Positions 44,101 through 52,294 of a DNA stretch of 64,000 nt are shown here, in pieces. The position numbers were made by a program, and so were the translations under genes. The number at the start of each line of letters is the position of its first letter. Within the stretch, counting starts at the first letter, position 1. Source of the stretch: Bacteroidota bacterium (lineage in GTDB: Bacteria > Bacteroidota > Bacteroidia > Cytophagales > Cyclobacteriaceae); contig JAFDZA010000025.1 in the NCBI GenBank assembly GCA_018267135.1, positions 165,426-229,425 on the forward strand, in the 5' to 3' direction. The notes under the pieces were generated by a model, which did not search any database, was not told the DNA's origin, and saw only the letters and a list, made by a program, of their open reading frames with translations.

Positions 44101-44504
44101 AACTCGGTGGCAGTAACTTCAATGTGTTCGTTCTCCTTAAAGCGTTTGGCTGTTTCGCGCATAATGGCAAATGCCAGAGGCAGCACTTCTAACAGCACTT
44201 TTTCCAGTTCTTTGTTGCGTTCTAATTCGGTTTTATCTATTTGTGAAAAAATAAATTCTTTTTCATTAATGTCCAATTCCGGGTGATCGGCAATTCGCTG
44301 ACGTAAGTCGGCTATCTGTTCATCAATTAACTTAAGTTTTGAGTTGATGTAGTGCTGAACTTCAAGCGATTTTTGTCTGAGTTCATCGTGCGACAAAGGG
44401 CTTAGTGTTTTTTCTTCTTTTTTCGTTTCCTCTACCAGCGGGGCCATCCGCTTGATGTCTTTTTCCGATTTTGTTCCGAAAATTTTAGCAATCAGTTTCA
44501 GCAT
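41163..44504 (-). CDS. secA: Preprotein translocase ATPase SecA
   Basis: A 1113-residue SecA when started at MLKLIAKIFG, which matches the family; the ATG at 44528 would add eight residues. It is about 210 residues longer than E. coli SecA, mostly by insertions near the N-terminal ATPase domain (about 340-470), as is usual in Bacteroidota. Motifs: Walker A 'MATGEGKTLVATFPA', DEAD-like 'MVDEVDSVLIDEARTPLI', helicase motif 'TTSVEVSELVSRML', and 'GRGTDIKL' with 'QLRGRSGRQGDPG'. The C-terminal zinc-binding CxC...CH tail is missing and replaced by a short charged end. It drives Sec-dependent export across the inner membrane. Confidence 0.97.
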   Translation of the reverse strand: MLKLIAKIFGTKSEKDIKRMAPLVEETKKEEKTLSPLSHDELRQKSLEVQHYINSKLKLIDEQIADLRQRIADHPELDINEKEFIFSQIDKTELERNKELEKVLLEVLPLAFAIMRETAKRFKENEHIEVTATEFDRQIAAKHDNVKIAGDKAHWHNQWMAAGNLIKWDMVHYDVQIIGGVALHEGKIAEMATGEGKTLVATFPAFLNALAKRGVHIVTVNDYLAKRDSEWMGPIFQFHGLNVDCIDKHEPNSVERRNAYRADITYGTNNEFGFDYLRDNMARDPEELVQRGHHYAMVDEVDSVLIDEARTPLIISGPVPRGDEHEFYELKPRINKVVEAQKKMVNQYLNDAKRLLNEGDEKEGGLSLFRAHRAMPKYKPLIKMLSETGHKSILQKTENFYLQDNKKEMPKADEPLFFIIDEKDNSVELTDKGIDLITGEGEDPKFFILPEIGMELNKIERDSTISEIDKLQKKDELIRDYNTKSQRIHSINQLLKAYTLFEKDTEYIIVDGKVKIVDEQTGRVLDGRRYSDGLHQAIEAKENVKVEDATQTYATITLQNYFRMYHKLAGMTGTAETEAGELWDIYKLDVVVIPTNKPITRKDYDDLVYKTMREKFTAVIEEITRLTKEGRPVLVGTTSVEVSELVSRMLQIKKIKHNVLNAKQHQREAEIVAEAGKPGTVTIATNMAGRGTDIKLTPESRAAGGLAIIGTERHESRRVDRQLRGRSGRQGDPGTSSFYVSLEDNLMRLFMPERITRIMDRLGLKEGEVIQHSMVTNSIERAQKKVEENNFGTRKRLLEYDNVMNSQREVIYKRRKNALFGERLQLDILTMLYDTCDELTANGKASENAESFKLNVLGVLGIDANISDEEFAKTEQVALTEKIYEEALKHYNQKNKLIAQKALPIINDIYKTRGATIQEILVPFSDGTAQIGVVANLKKCVSTTNAELIKSMEKMITLNIIDQNWKEHLRDMDDLKQSVQNAVYEQKDPLLIYKFEGFEAFKRFISKVNEETISFLMKAEIPVQEADEVHEAQAQKRQKLREQKDESRSLLQGGQEQSEQRTQEKVMPIKSEKIANRNDKVSVQYPDGRVMKEVKYKKVEDDIKNGKCIVIEE

Positions 44505-44538
44505 AAAAAATGATGTAATGAGTCTCAAATTAAGCGTG

Positions 44539-44546
44539 CAAAGTTA
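44539..44546 (-). promoter_or_regulatory. Putative -7 promoter box for secA
   Basis: On the minus strand TAACTTTG matches TAnnTTTG, about 35 bp before the chosen secA start. A TTG lies upstream at a shorter than usual spacing (15 bases), so the -33 element is uncertain. Confidence 0.4.
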
Positions 44547-44682
44547 CTCATTTTGAGCAGGCAATTATAGTTCCAAAAAAGTTTGGCCAATTATTTGGCA
44601 GTAGGCAGCATCTCTATTTTTGAAATTAAGACGAAATGGCTTTAGGAGGTTGTTTTGCTATATAAATAGCTGAATTAAGTGG

Positions 44683-45089
44683 CTACCTGTTTTTTTACTG
44701 CTGATCGCCCGTGGCGTTTGCGCACAACAAGAATATAAAAAGTTCAGGGTGGCTTTGGGCGAAAGGTTTTTGCCTGCATGGCCTTTTGATGAATCCTCTT
44801 AGAACAGGGAGCTATAAAACCGTTTATTGGATTGGGGGTAGGCATTTTTAACCAATCTCTTTACTTTGATGCCGGAGGAGTGTACAACCCATCAAGCTTT
44901 ACCAATATGGGCTTTTATCCACGAATAGGTTTTGATTTTCATTATCTCTCTTTCATCTTCGATTATAATTTGGTGCCTGATACCACGGCTATGCTGTACC
45001 CTTCCGGCAGCCCCGGGCCGGTAACGTTTATCAACAATTATTTATCTGTGAGGCTGGGGGCAATGATTGGTGGCAGGCGAAAAAAATAA
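44683..45089 (+). pseudogene. Decayed outer-membrane beta-barrel protein gene
   Basis: Two coding pieces of one barrel protein are visible. The first piece (about 44692-44803) reads a signal-peptide end and mature start, LLLIARGVCAQQ then 'EYKKFRVALGERF', and hits a stop. After a short gap a second piece reads 'AIKPFIGLGVGIFNQSLYFD', then the barrel-type 'NMGFYPRIGFDFHYLSFIFD' and 'YLSVRLGAMIGGRRKK' to a stop. An intact relative would have more strands between the pieces, so an internal deletion and loss of the start codon are likely. The last 85 codons have their own ATG at 44832 but would not make a full barrel. The 178 bp between this and secA hold only a possible promoter. Confidence 0.6.
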
Positions 45090-45147
45090 TTTTTTGCCAA
45101 ACTGAAATTTGGAAGAATATTTTAGAGGGACAAGTTGTTTTTTAATT

Positions 45148-45927
45148 TTAAGAACCCAGTATAAAAGTTCCTTCAAATATTTTCTCTGCCGGGCCTGTTA
45201 AAAAAATATCTGTAAAATGGAATGTTTCTGTAGGCTTAAATTCTACTGATAATGTTCCGCCTAATGTAGAGATCGAAACAGGCGATGCCCCCTTTTTATA
45301 AAAATAAGCTAAAGCGGCAGCCGTTACTCCAGTGCCACACGAAAGTGTTTCGTTTTCTACTCCGCGTTCATACGTTCTCACAAAGAGAGAATGGGGGCCA
45401 AGTATTTCTACAAAGTTGGCGTTGACGCCATTTGGTTTAAACGCCTCGCTGTATCTAATTTTCTTTCCTTCATTAAACACCGGAAAGTTTTTTACGTCTT
45501 TCACAAACCGGATAAAATGAGGCGAGCCGGTATCAATAAAAAAATCTTCTCTTTCTTTTTTTACGGTGCTTACATCATTCATTTTTAACCGGACAATTCC
45601 ATTTTTCAATACCTCTGCTTCATGGATTCCGTCATACGCAAGGAAGGTTGCTTTCTCTTTTACTATCCCGAGCAAAGAAGCCATCTTTACAGCTGCCCGG
45701 CTTCCGTTTCCACACAAACTGGCTGATCCATCGCTATTGTAATAGGTCAGATTAAAATCCAGGGAGGGATGGCTTTCAATCAGCATCAGCCCATCAGCCC
45801 CCACACCAAACTTGCGATGGCAGATTTTTAAAATTTGATTTTTATCCAACGAAAATTTCTTATCGTGGTTGTCAATTATAACAAAATCGTTGCCTGTTGC
45901 CTCGTATTTAGAAAATGGCAGAAGCAT
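45148..45927 (-). CDS. dapF: Diaminopimelate epimerase
   Basis: A 259-residue enzyme converting LL- to meso-diaminopimelate, for lysine and peptidoglycan synthesis. Both catalytic cysteines are visible: Cys72 in SASLCGNGSRAA and Cys197 in ETLSCGTGVTAA, along with the N-terminal 'FSKYEATGNDFVIID' and the two-fold repeat of the fold. The length is slightly below E. coli's 274 but typical for the phylum. It starts 2 bp downstream of the caspase-TPR gene's stop, in the same direction, so the two share a transcript; no functional link is obvious. Confidence 0.95.
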   Translation of the reverse strand: MLLPFSKYEATGNDFVIIDNHDKKFSLDKNQILKICHRKFGVGADGLMLIESHPSLDFNLTYYNSDGSASLCGNGSRAAVKMASLLGIVKEKATFLAYDGIHEAEVLKNGIVRLKMNDVSTVKKEREDFFIDTGSPHFIRFVKDVKNFPVFNEGKKIRYSEAFKPNGVNANFVEILGPHSLFVRTYERGVENETLSCGTGVTAAALAYFYKKGASPVSISTLGGTLSVEFKPTETFHFTDIFLTGPAEKIFEGTFILGS

Positions 45928-45929
45928 AA

Positions 45930-48074
45930 CTATTTGTAATTTGATTTTTTAAAATCTGAATATTTAGTGTTGGCCGGATCCAGTTCAATGGCTTTATCTA
46001 TATCAGTGCGCGCCTGTTCTTTTTGATCCATATTAAAATAAGTGATACCCCTGTAATACCATTGTGCCGCCACCCCGGGTTTAATTTTGATTGCCTCCGT
46101 AAAATCTTTCAGAGCATTGGTATACATTTTAAGAGAAAGGTATGAGTTAGCGCGATAGTAGTAGTAATCGTTAAGCGCTTCTTCTCCGGATCCGGTTTGA
46201 ATAGCTTTGGTAAAATCGGGGATGGCATCGGCATAATTCTGAAGAGCATACTTGGCGTTGCCCCGCCAGTAATAAGTATCGGGGTCGGGTTGTATTTCAA
46301 TGCTTTTGTCGAAATCGGAAACAGACTCTTCATATTTTTCCTGCGAGTATAAACTCATGGCGCGATAATAATAAGCTAAATGGTGGTTGCTGTTTATTTC
46401 TAATGCTTTGGTACAATTTTCGATGGCACGGTCGTAATCGCTCTGCTGGTATTTAACCCGGGCAATCCAATAATAACTTTCCGCATATTTTGGATTCAGC
46501 TCGCAAGCTTTAGAAAAATCAGTTTCTGCTTTTTCGTATTGTTTTAAGTTATACTTTACCTTCCCCCGATAAAAGTAGGCATCCGGGTAATTTGGTTTAA
46601 CCTGAATGGCAGAATCAAAATCGGTAACGGCTATTTCCCATTGTTTTAATGCAAAGTGGGCATTGGCCCGCCAGTACAAAATTTCAGCGTCTTGTTTTTT
46701 TTCTTTTCGCGCCAGATTATAGTTTGTAATGGCTTCATCATATTTCTTTAAATCATAATACGCTTGGCCCAACCAATAAAACGCATCTACATAATCGGGT
46801 TGTAATTCCAATACTTTTCGAAAACTACCTATTGCCTTTTCATCCATCGAGAGGTCGTAATACGTTCTGCCTTGCCAATAGTAGGCCGATGTATAATCGT
46901 GCTTTAGGGAAATAGCTTTGGCAAAATCTTTCAATGCTTTATCATCTTGACGCACTCCGCGAAAGGCATTGGCCCGCCAATAGTAGGCATCGGCAAGATT
47001 AGGGTTGATGGCTATGCTCATATCAAAATCGGCAACGGATTTATCAAAGTTATCCAGGGTATAATAACTGTATCCGCGTTTAAAATAGGCTTCGGCATAA
47101 GCCGGGTTGAGTTGGATGGCCTTGTTGAATTCGATAATGGACTTTTCGTACTTGGAAGCATCGTACGATATTTTGCCTTGCGAGAAAAAAATTTCGGCCT
47201 GGGCTTTATCTTCTTCTGATACTTTTGTGGTTTTTAGTTCAACTAGTCGTTTGGCGGTGATGTTTTCTGCAACGTTGTTTTCTGTTTGGGCCATTTCGGT
47301 GGGCAAAGAAGATGCAGAAGTCTGCTGCCGGCTTAGATAAAAGTCTTCCCCTGTTAAGGAGGTGGTCTCCCAGGGTATCTGTGCTCCGCCCGATTTTTCG
47401 CTCACTTCATTTCGCACTTGTTTAAACACCTGCTCAATCGTAAGCGAAGGGTTGCGCATAAATTTTAACAGCGCACTGGTGTAAAGGCCGTTGGATGATT
47501 CTCCGTCTGAAGCGGTGCGGCCTGGCGAGGTAGCATACGCTATCAACGAGCCCTTGGGGGCATCCATCATGGCTAAGCCCCCTCCTCCGGTGCTTCGCTG
47601 CCAACCCCGGGCAAACGGATTATTTCGGCAGGCATCCAACACTACGATGTTTACTTTTGTATCGGCTGCGTCCATGAAGGCCAGCGCGCGGTCGGCTGCC
47701 ACACAATCAAACTCTATCTCTTGTTCGCTTTTTAGATCGGCTTCTATTGGAATAATGTAGTTTATTCCTTTCGACTGAATACCATGCCCGGCATAATAAA
47801 ATAAGGCTACATCATATCCATTTAGTTTTTGGCCAAATTCACTGATGGCCTGTTTCATTTGTGGCTGGGTTATATCTTCGTACTCCATTACATCAAAACC
47901 AAGGCTGCGCAAAGAGCTGGAGATGGCCCGGGCATCGTTTAGCGGATTTTTTAACGGATTAACAAATTTGTAATTGCTATTACCAATGACAAGGGCCAGT
48001 CTTTTTTGTTTAGGCTGACTAAACCCTCCAACGCAGAGAGCAAGAAAAATAACGAGTAGTATGTATTTTTTCAT
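45930..48074 (-). CDS. Secreted caspase-like (C14) peptidase with TPR repeats
   Basis: A 714-residue protein when started at MKKYILLVIF; an upstream ATG at 48125 would overlap the DUF4834 gene and hide the signal peptide. After the signal (cleaved near GFSQ) comes a peptidase C14 domain (~24-250) with catalytic His97 in YYAGHG and Cys149 in LDACRNNPF, both present. The rest (~295-714) is about twelve 34-residue TPR units with repeated 'YYWRA', 'YYYRG' and 'AIELDPA'-like motifs. Bacterial orthocaspases cut after Arg or Lys; a TPR superhelix would bind partner proteins. The signal peptide places it in the periplasm, unlike eukaryotic caspases. Its target is unknown. Confidence 0.9.
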   Translation of the reverse strand: MKKYILLVIFLALCVGGFSQPKQKRLALVIGNSNYKFVNPLKNPLNDARAISSSLRSLGFDVMEYEDITQPQMKQAISEFGQKLNGYDVALFYYAGHGIQSKGINYIIPIEADLKSEQEIEFDCVAADRALAFMDAADTKVNIVVLDACRNNPFARGWQRSTGGGGLAMMDAPKGSLIAYATSPGRTASDGESSNGLYTSALLKFMRNPSLTIEQVFKQVRNEVSEKSGGAQIPWETTSLTGEDFYLSRQQTSASSLPTEMAQTENNVAENITAKRLVELKTTKVSEEDKAQAEIFFSQGKISYDASKYEKSIIEFNKAIQLNPAYAEAYFKRGYSYYTLDNFDKSVADFDMSIAINPNLADAYYWRANAFRGVRQDDKALKDFAKAISLKHDYTSAYYWQGRTYYDLSMDEKAIGSFRKVLELQPDYVDAFYWLGQAYYDLKKYDEAITNYNLARKEKKQDAEILYWRANAHFALKQWEIAVTDFDSAIQVKPNYPDAYFYRGKVKYNLKQYEKAETDFSKACELNPKYAESYYWIARVKYQQSDYDRAIENCTKALEINSNHHLAYYYRAMSLYSQEKYEESVSDFDKSIEIQPDPDTYYWRGNAKYALQNYADAIPDFTKAIQTGSGEEALNDYYYYRANSYLSLKMYTNALKDFTEAIKIKPGVAAQWYYRGITYFNMDQKEQARTDIDKAIELDPANTKYSDFKKSNYK

Positions 48075-48093
48075 AGGGTACCATTGATCAAGG

Positions 48094-48306
48094 TTATTTA
48101 ACTTCCTCGTAGTCCACGTAATCACCCCCCTTTATTGTTCCTTGTTTACTCTTTCGAGGCTTGCTATCTACCCGAACGCTGCCTTCGGGTCTGCGTTGCT
48201 GAAAGTTTCTATTTTGTTGAGAAGATGAGCTCATACGAAAAATAAGACTGCTCACTTTCGATAAAATATAAACGATCAACGCAATAATAACCAGTAGCCG
48301 TAACAT
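48094..48306 (-). CDS. DUF4834 family small membrane protein
   Basis: A 70-residue protein with one N-terminal membrane helix (2-24), a polar middle rich in Gln, Arg and Ser, and the conserved C-terminus KGGDYVDYEEVK typical of the DUF4834 family in Bacteroidota. The function is unknown. It lies just upstream of the caspase-TPR gene on the same strand, with 19 bp between its stop and the MKKYILL start, so it probably begins that transcript. The conserved acidic tail argues that this short gene is real. Confidence 0.75.
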   Translation of the reverse strand: MLRLLVIIALIVYILSKVSSLIFRMSSSSQQNRNFQQRRPEGSVRVDSKPRKSKQGTIKGGDYVDYEEVK

Positions 48307-48370
48307 GCTGTTTTAAATAGGAAAGCAAAGTTATTAGTTTCTGTTGATCTGATCAGGTCTTGGCTATAAC

Positions 48371-48402
48371 AAAAAAAGCCGGCTTTTAAAAAGCTGGCTT
48401 TT
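48371..48402 (-). terminator. Intrinsic terminator of the porG-uppS-bamA-ompH operon
   Basis: Read on the minus strand, AAAAGCCAGCTT and AAGCCGGCTTTT form a 12-bp stem with one G-T pair around a TTTAA loop, followed by a run of T. It lies 23 bp after the stop of the last ompH gene. Confidence 0.78.
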
Positions 48403-48424
48403 CGCTGAAATTGGTTCTGTTTTC

Positions 48425-49003
48425 TTAGTTTTTCTTTATCGGAACAGTGGTGGTTGTAGTGTGAGGTTGGGCCGAAGGGGTTATGCCCATTTTTTTCAAT
48501 ACCAGATCTGAAATATTATATTTTTCGTCTGTGTAAAGCAGAATGTCGCCTCCGTTAAGTATGTGCGGGCTGATAATGAATGAAAAACCGTTTTCTTTAG
48601 CTACTTCTTCTGTGGCAGCGCCTATTTTTTTATAAACCGGCTCATATAGTTCGGCTGATTTCTTTTGTAATGATGATTGAGCTTCTTGTTGAAATTTTTG
48701 AAAATTTTCTTGTAACGAAGTCAACTCTCTTTCTCTATCAGCACGGATTGCTTCGGGGGTCGTAGCCGGCATGTTTTGGTAGGCTTTGTACTTAGCCTGA
48801 ATGTCTTCATATTTTGCCTTCAGCTGATTATCCAGTTGCGCACTATGTGTCTTAAGTTCGCTTTCAACGGTTTTAACGGCCGGCATTTGGCTCATGATGT
48901 ATTCGGTATCAGCATAGCCTATTTTTTGAGCTGGGTGATCTTGTGCCTTGGCCGTTACCATCACTCCGCACAAAATCAACGATAGTAGAGTTCTCATTTT
49001 CAT
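48425..49003 (-). CDS. OmpH/Skp family periplasmic chaperone
   Basis: A 192-residue protein with a signal peptide (cleaved near VTAKAQ), the OmpH opening 'KIGYADTEYIMSQMPAVKTV', and a long charged helical hairpin (~45-135) that forms the tentacles of the Skp trimer. The C-terminal beta part 'NGFSFIISPHILNGGDILLY' is typical; a Thr/His-rich tail of about 20 residues ends the protein. Skp-like chaperones hold unfolded outer-membrane proteins for BamA, whose gene is two positions upstream. Last gene of the operon, 16 bp after a second ompH gene. Confidence 0.92.
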   Translation of the reverse strand: MKMRTLLSLILCGVMVTAKAQDHPAQKIGYADTEYIMSQMPAVKTVESELKTHSAQLDNQLKAKYEDIQAKYKAYQNMPATTPEAIRADRERELTSLQENFQKFQQEAQSSLQKKSAELYEPVYKKIGAATEEVAKENGFSFIISPHILNGGDILLYTDEKYNISDLVLKKMGITPSAQPHTTTTTVPIKKN

Positions 49004-49019
49004 TATAATTGGTTAATAG

Positions 49020-49553
49020 TTATTTTACCTTATCATTCGGGTCTCCCAGACCCAGTTCTTCTAAAACAAAATCCGTATAATCATGCCGAGGGTCGGTATA
49101 GATCATAACCAACTCCGCGGCCTTATCAAACACAATGGCCAGCCGGTTGGCTTTTGATACTTTACTTACCGCATCGAATACTTTATCCTGCAAAGGTTTA
49201 ATCAATTCTTGTTTTTTCAAAAAATAAAGACCTCCAAATCCAAAAACCTTTTTTTGATATTCTTTTAACTCGGTTTCTTTCTTTTTTATTTCCGTTTGCC
49301 GCTCTTGCCTCATTTCTTCGGTAAGCAACACCTGCTCGGCCTGATACATGGAGTATAAACCATCTACCTTATGCTGCATTTCTTCAATCTCTTTTTGCCA
49401 GGCAGCCGAAAATTGTTCTATTTCATTTTGTGCCTTCGCGTATTCGGGCATTTTGCTCAAGATATACTCTGAGTCGATGTATCCGAATTTTTGTGCTAAT
49501 GCAACATTTAGGCCGAAAAATAAAACAATAGCAAGCGATACAATTTTTATCAT
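49020..49553 (-). CDS. OmpH/Skp family periplasmic chaperone, paralogue
   Basis: A 177-residue protein with a signal peptide (cleaved near NVALAQ), the opening 'KFGYIDSEYILSKMPEYAKA', a charged coiled-coil region (~40-125) and the C-terminal 'RLAIVFDKAAELVMIYTDPR'. It is a tandem duplicate of the following gene. Paired ompH genes directly after bamA are usual in Bacteroidota. The start codon lies 3 bp after the bamA stop, so its translation is probably coupled to bamA. Confidence 0.92.
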   Translation of the reverse strand: MIKIVSLAIVLFFGLNVALAQKFGYIDSEYILSKMPEYAKAQNEIEQFSAAWQKEIEEMQHKVDGLYSMYQAEQVLLTEEMRQERQTEIKKKETELKEYQKKVFGFGGLYFLKKQELIKPLQDKVFDAVSKVSKANRLAIVFDKAAELVMIYTDPRHDYTDFVLEELGLGDPNDKVK

Positions 49554-49556
49554 TTT

Positions 49557-52289
49557 TTAACGGATTTGCTGACCAATGGTAAAGTGGAACTGCTGTCCAC
49601 TTCTATTGCTCGCTCCCGGCAGGGTATCAAATCCATACGCCCAATTCAAACCAATTAAACCAAATGCAGGCATAAAAATCCGGGCACCAAAACCGGCCGA
49701 GCGGTATAGGTTAAACGGATTAAAGTCCTGATAATTATTCCAGTTGTTCCCTGCTTCGGTGAAAACAAAGGAATAAACCGTGGCCGCCTGGCTGGTAACA
49801 ACCGGGTAGCGCACTTCCATACCAAATTTATTATAAATAATCCCTCCTTCAATTCCATTAACGCCTACACTTCCACGCAGCGCATAAAGAGGCGGAGTAA
49901 CCTGATTATCGGGGTATCCTCTCAATCCAATGATATCTTGCCCTAATACAAACGAATTAAATCCGCCCGTTAAGCCGGCCCCTCCCATGAGGAAGCGTTC
50001 GAACGGCCCCACTCCTCCAATTTTATTATTGTAGGTACCAATATACCCGAAATGGGCTTTGGTTTCGAGCACTAAGCTTCGGCCTTCGGGCTTTTTGCTA
50101 CCTATCAATGTTAAGTAAAACTTAGAATCAAACATCCATTTGTGCAATTCAATCCAGTTATATCGCTGGGTGTTATCTAAGTAATATGATGCTGACCGGA
50201 ACAATGAATAAGGCGGAGTGAGGTTTAAACTCAGAGAAATGGTAGATCCGGTTTTGGGAAACATCGGGTTATCTATACTGTTTCTCGACAATGTAGTGTT
50301 AAACGTTAAACTGTTGGTCGTACCGTAAATGGGCAGGGTTGAAGAATTAAAATATCGGTTGTACTGATACACCAAATAAGAAACAGAATGGGTAAGTGTA
50401 AAGTAGGTATCCGGCCACTCCAGCCTTCGGCCAAAGCCAATAGTAATTCCGCTTTGCTTCAGGTAGGCGCTGGTAGCATCAAAATTTAACGTAAACCCGC
50501 TACGGCCACTCGGTATGCGAGAGATGGAGTGGTTTAAGCTAACGGTAAGCGAGTTCGGCTTTCTGCCGCCAAACCACGGCTCGGAGAATGAAATGCTATA
50601 ACTCTGAAACGATTTTCCGTTGGCCTGCATTTGTAAAGAAAGCTTTTGGCCATCGCCCACGGGCAGCGGTCTCCACTTTTTAAAGTGGGGTACATTTCGG
50701 AGCGAAAAATTATTGAAGGTTAACCCTACTGTGCCCACAAAGCCGTAGTATCCACCCCATCCTCCGGAAAGTTGTACCTGGTCGTTCGATTGTTCTTCTA
50801 CTTTCCAACCAATGTTTACCGTTCCGTTAGCCGGGTTAGGCCGAACTTCCGGCTCAATCTTTTGTGCATTGAAATAGCCCATTTGTGAGAGTTGCTGCTG
50901 CGTGCGGATTAGGTCTGACCGGCTAAATTTCCGGCCGGGAATGGTGGAGAGTTCCCGCCTGATAACGTGCTCGCTCGTGCGTTCATTTCCGGTAATAGGA
51001 ACCTGATCTATAATGGCTTGGTCGCCTTCAAATATGCGCATCTCTACGTCTATGGAATCGTTTACTACGGCTACCTCTACAGGTGTAACCCGGAAAAACA
51101 GATAGCCGTCATCCATGTATAGCCCGCTGATGTCGGCTCCGCCCTTAGGATTAAACGTAGTTTTTTTCTGAATCAACTCCTGGCTGTACACATCGCCCTT
51201 GCGGATATCCAACACTTTGTTAAGGGTGGCCGAGGTGTATAAGAAGTTCCCTGTCCAGGTTATATTTCGGAAGTAATACTTTTTCCCTTCATTCACTTTC
51301 AACTTCAAATCAATGGTGGAGTATCCGCTTTTTATAATTGAATCGGAAAGGATTTCGGCATCGCGGAAGCCATCGTTGTTCAAACGAGCAATTAATTTTT
51401 TCTTGTCTTCTTCATATTCTCCGCGAATAAATTTGGAGCTTTTGAGGAAATTTAATTTTACATGGTTGGCAAAGAAATCTTTTACTTCGCGCCAATTCAT
51501 GTGGCGGCTTGAGTCGATATACTCTTTTACGTAGCGTGGTTTAAAATCTAATAAGCTCGATAAAATAGCCCGGTGTAAACTGAATTGAGCTTTCTCGTGT
51601 GTTTTCTTAAACATGCTTTTCAATTTCTGATCGCTTACCTCTTTGTTCCCTTCAAAAAGAATATGCTTGATCTTTACTTTCGACTGCACATCTACATTGA
51701 TGCGCAGGCGCACGCCTCCGCGATTCAATGTGTCACGTTCTTTTATAATGTTAACCTGTGTGTTCAGAAATCCTTTTTTAGTAAAATGCCTCCTTACCGA
51801 ACTCTCCGCATTTCGGATCATGGCATCGGTAACAATTTTGCCTCGTATCAGCCGCATGTCTTCTTTTAAAGATGATTGTTTTGAAGACGAGAGCCCCGTA
51901 AAATAAAAATCGGTAAGGCGGGGTCTTTCCGTTAGCTGAATCAGGATATATACTTTGTCCTCTTCAATACGGTCTGCTACGATGGTTACATCGCCCACCA
52001 GTCCGTGCTTCCAGAGTTTACGTACGGCCGTGGCGGTAGCCGTGCCGGGTATTTTTATTTTGTCGCCCACCTTTAATCCGGTAAGCGAAATCAAAGCATT
52101 TTTATCTAGCACGTTCAGGCCGGTAATATCAATCCCTCCAATAAAATATTCGGTAGGAGCCGAATAGTTAAGATTGTTTCCTTTCTTAATATCCGGGACA
52201 ACCGTGGTCTGGTTTTTTCTTCTGAACTGCGCCTGGGCTATGATAGAATGAACGGCTACAAAAAAACAAATCAATAAAATCCTCTTCAT
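49557..52289 (-). CDS. bamA: Outer membrane protein assembly factor BamA
   Basis: A 910-residue outer-membrane protein: signal peptide (cleaved near IAQAQ), about five POTRA repeats between residues ~45 and ~480 ('YFIGGIDITGLNVLDKNALI', 'VKIKHILFEGNKEVSDQKLK', 'YFRNITWTGNFLYTSATLNK', 'IIDQVPITGNERTSEHVIRR'), and a 16-strand barrel to the C-terminus. The barrel ends '...FHFTIGQQIR', so a short positively charged end replaces the usual terminal Phe. It is the catalytic core of the BAM complex. It sits between uppS and two ompH chaperone genes, with 3-5 bp gaps. Confidence 0.95.
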   Translation of the reverse strand: MKRILLICFFVAVHSIIAQAQFRRKNQTTVVPDIKKGNNLNYSAPTEYFIGGIDITGLNVLDKNALISLTGLKVGDKIKIPGTATATAVRKLWKHGLVGDVTIVADRIEEDKVYILIQLTERPRLTDFYFTGLSSSKQSSLKEDMRLIRGKIVTDAMIRNAESSVRRHFTKKGFLNTQVNIIKERDTLNRGGVRLRINVDVQSKVKIKHILFEGNKEVSDQKLKSMFKKTHEKAQFSLHRAILSSLLDFKPRYVKEYIDSSRHMNWREVKDFFANHVKLNFLKSSKFIRGEYEEDKKKLIARLNNDGFRDAEILSDSIIKSGYSTIDLKLKVNEGKKYYFRNITWTGNFLYTSATLNKVLDIRKGDVYSQELIQKKTTFNPKGGADISGLYMDDGYLFFRVTPVEVAVVNDSIDVEMRIFEGDQAIIDQVPITGNERTSEHVIRRELSTIPGRKFSRSDLIRTQQQLSQMGYFNAQKIEPEVRPNPANGTVNIGWKVEEQSNDQVQLSGGWGGYYGFVGTVGLTFNNFSLRNVPHFKKWRPLPVGDGQKLSLQMQANGKSFQSYSISFSEPWFGGRKPNSLTVSLNHSISRIPSGRSGFTLNFDATSAYLKQSGITIGFGRRLEWPDTYFTLTHSVSYLVYQYNRYFNSSTLPIYGTTNSLTFNTTLSRNSIDNPMFPKTGSTISLSLNLTPPYSLFRSASYYLDNTQRYNWIELHKWMFDSKFYLTLIGSKKPEGRSLVLETKAHFGYIGTYNNKIGGVGPFERFLMGGAGLTGGFNSFVLGQDIIGLRGYPDNQVTPPLYALRGSVGVNGIEGGIIYNKFGMEVRYPVVTSQAATVYSFVFTEAGNNWNNYQDFNPFNLYRSAGFGARIFMPAFGLIGLNWAYGFDTLPGASNRSGQQFHFTIGQQIR

Positions 52290-52294
52290 CGGGG

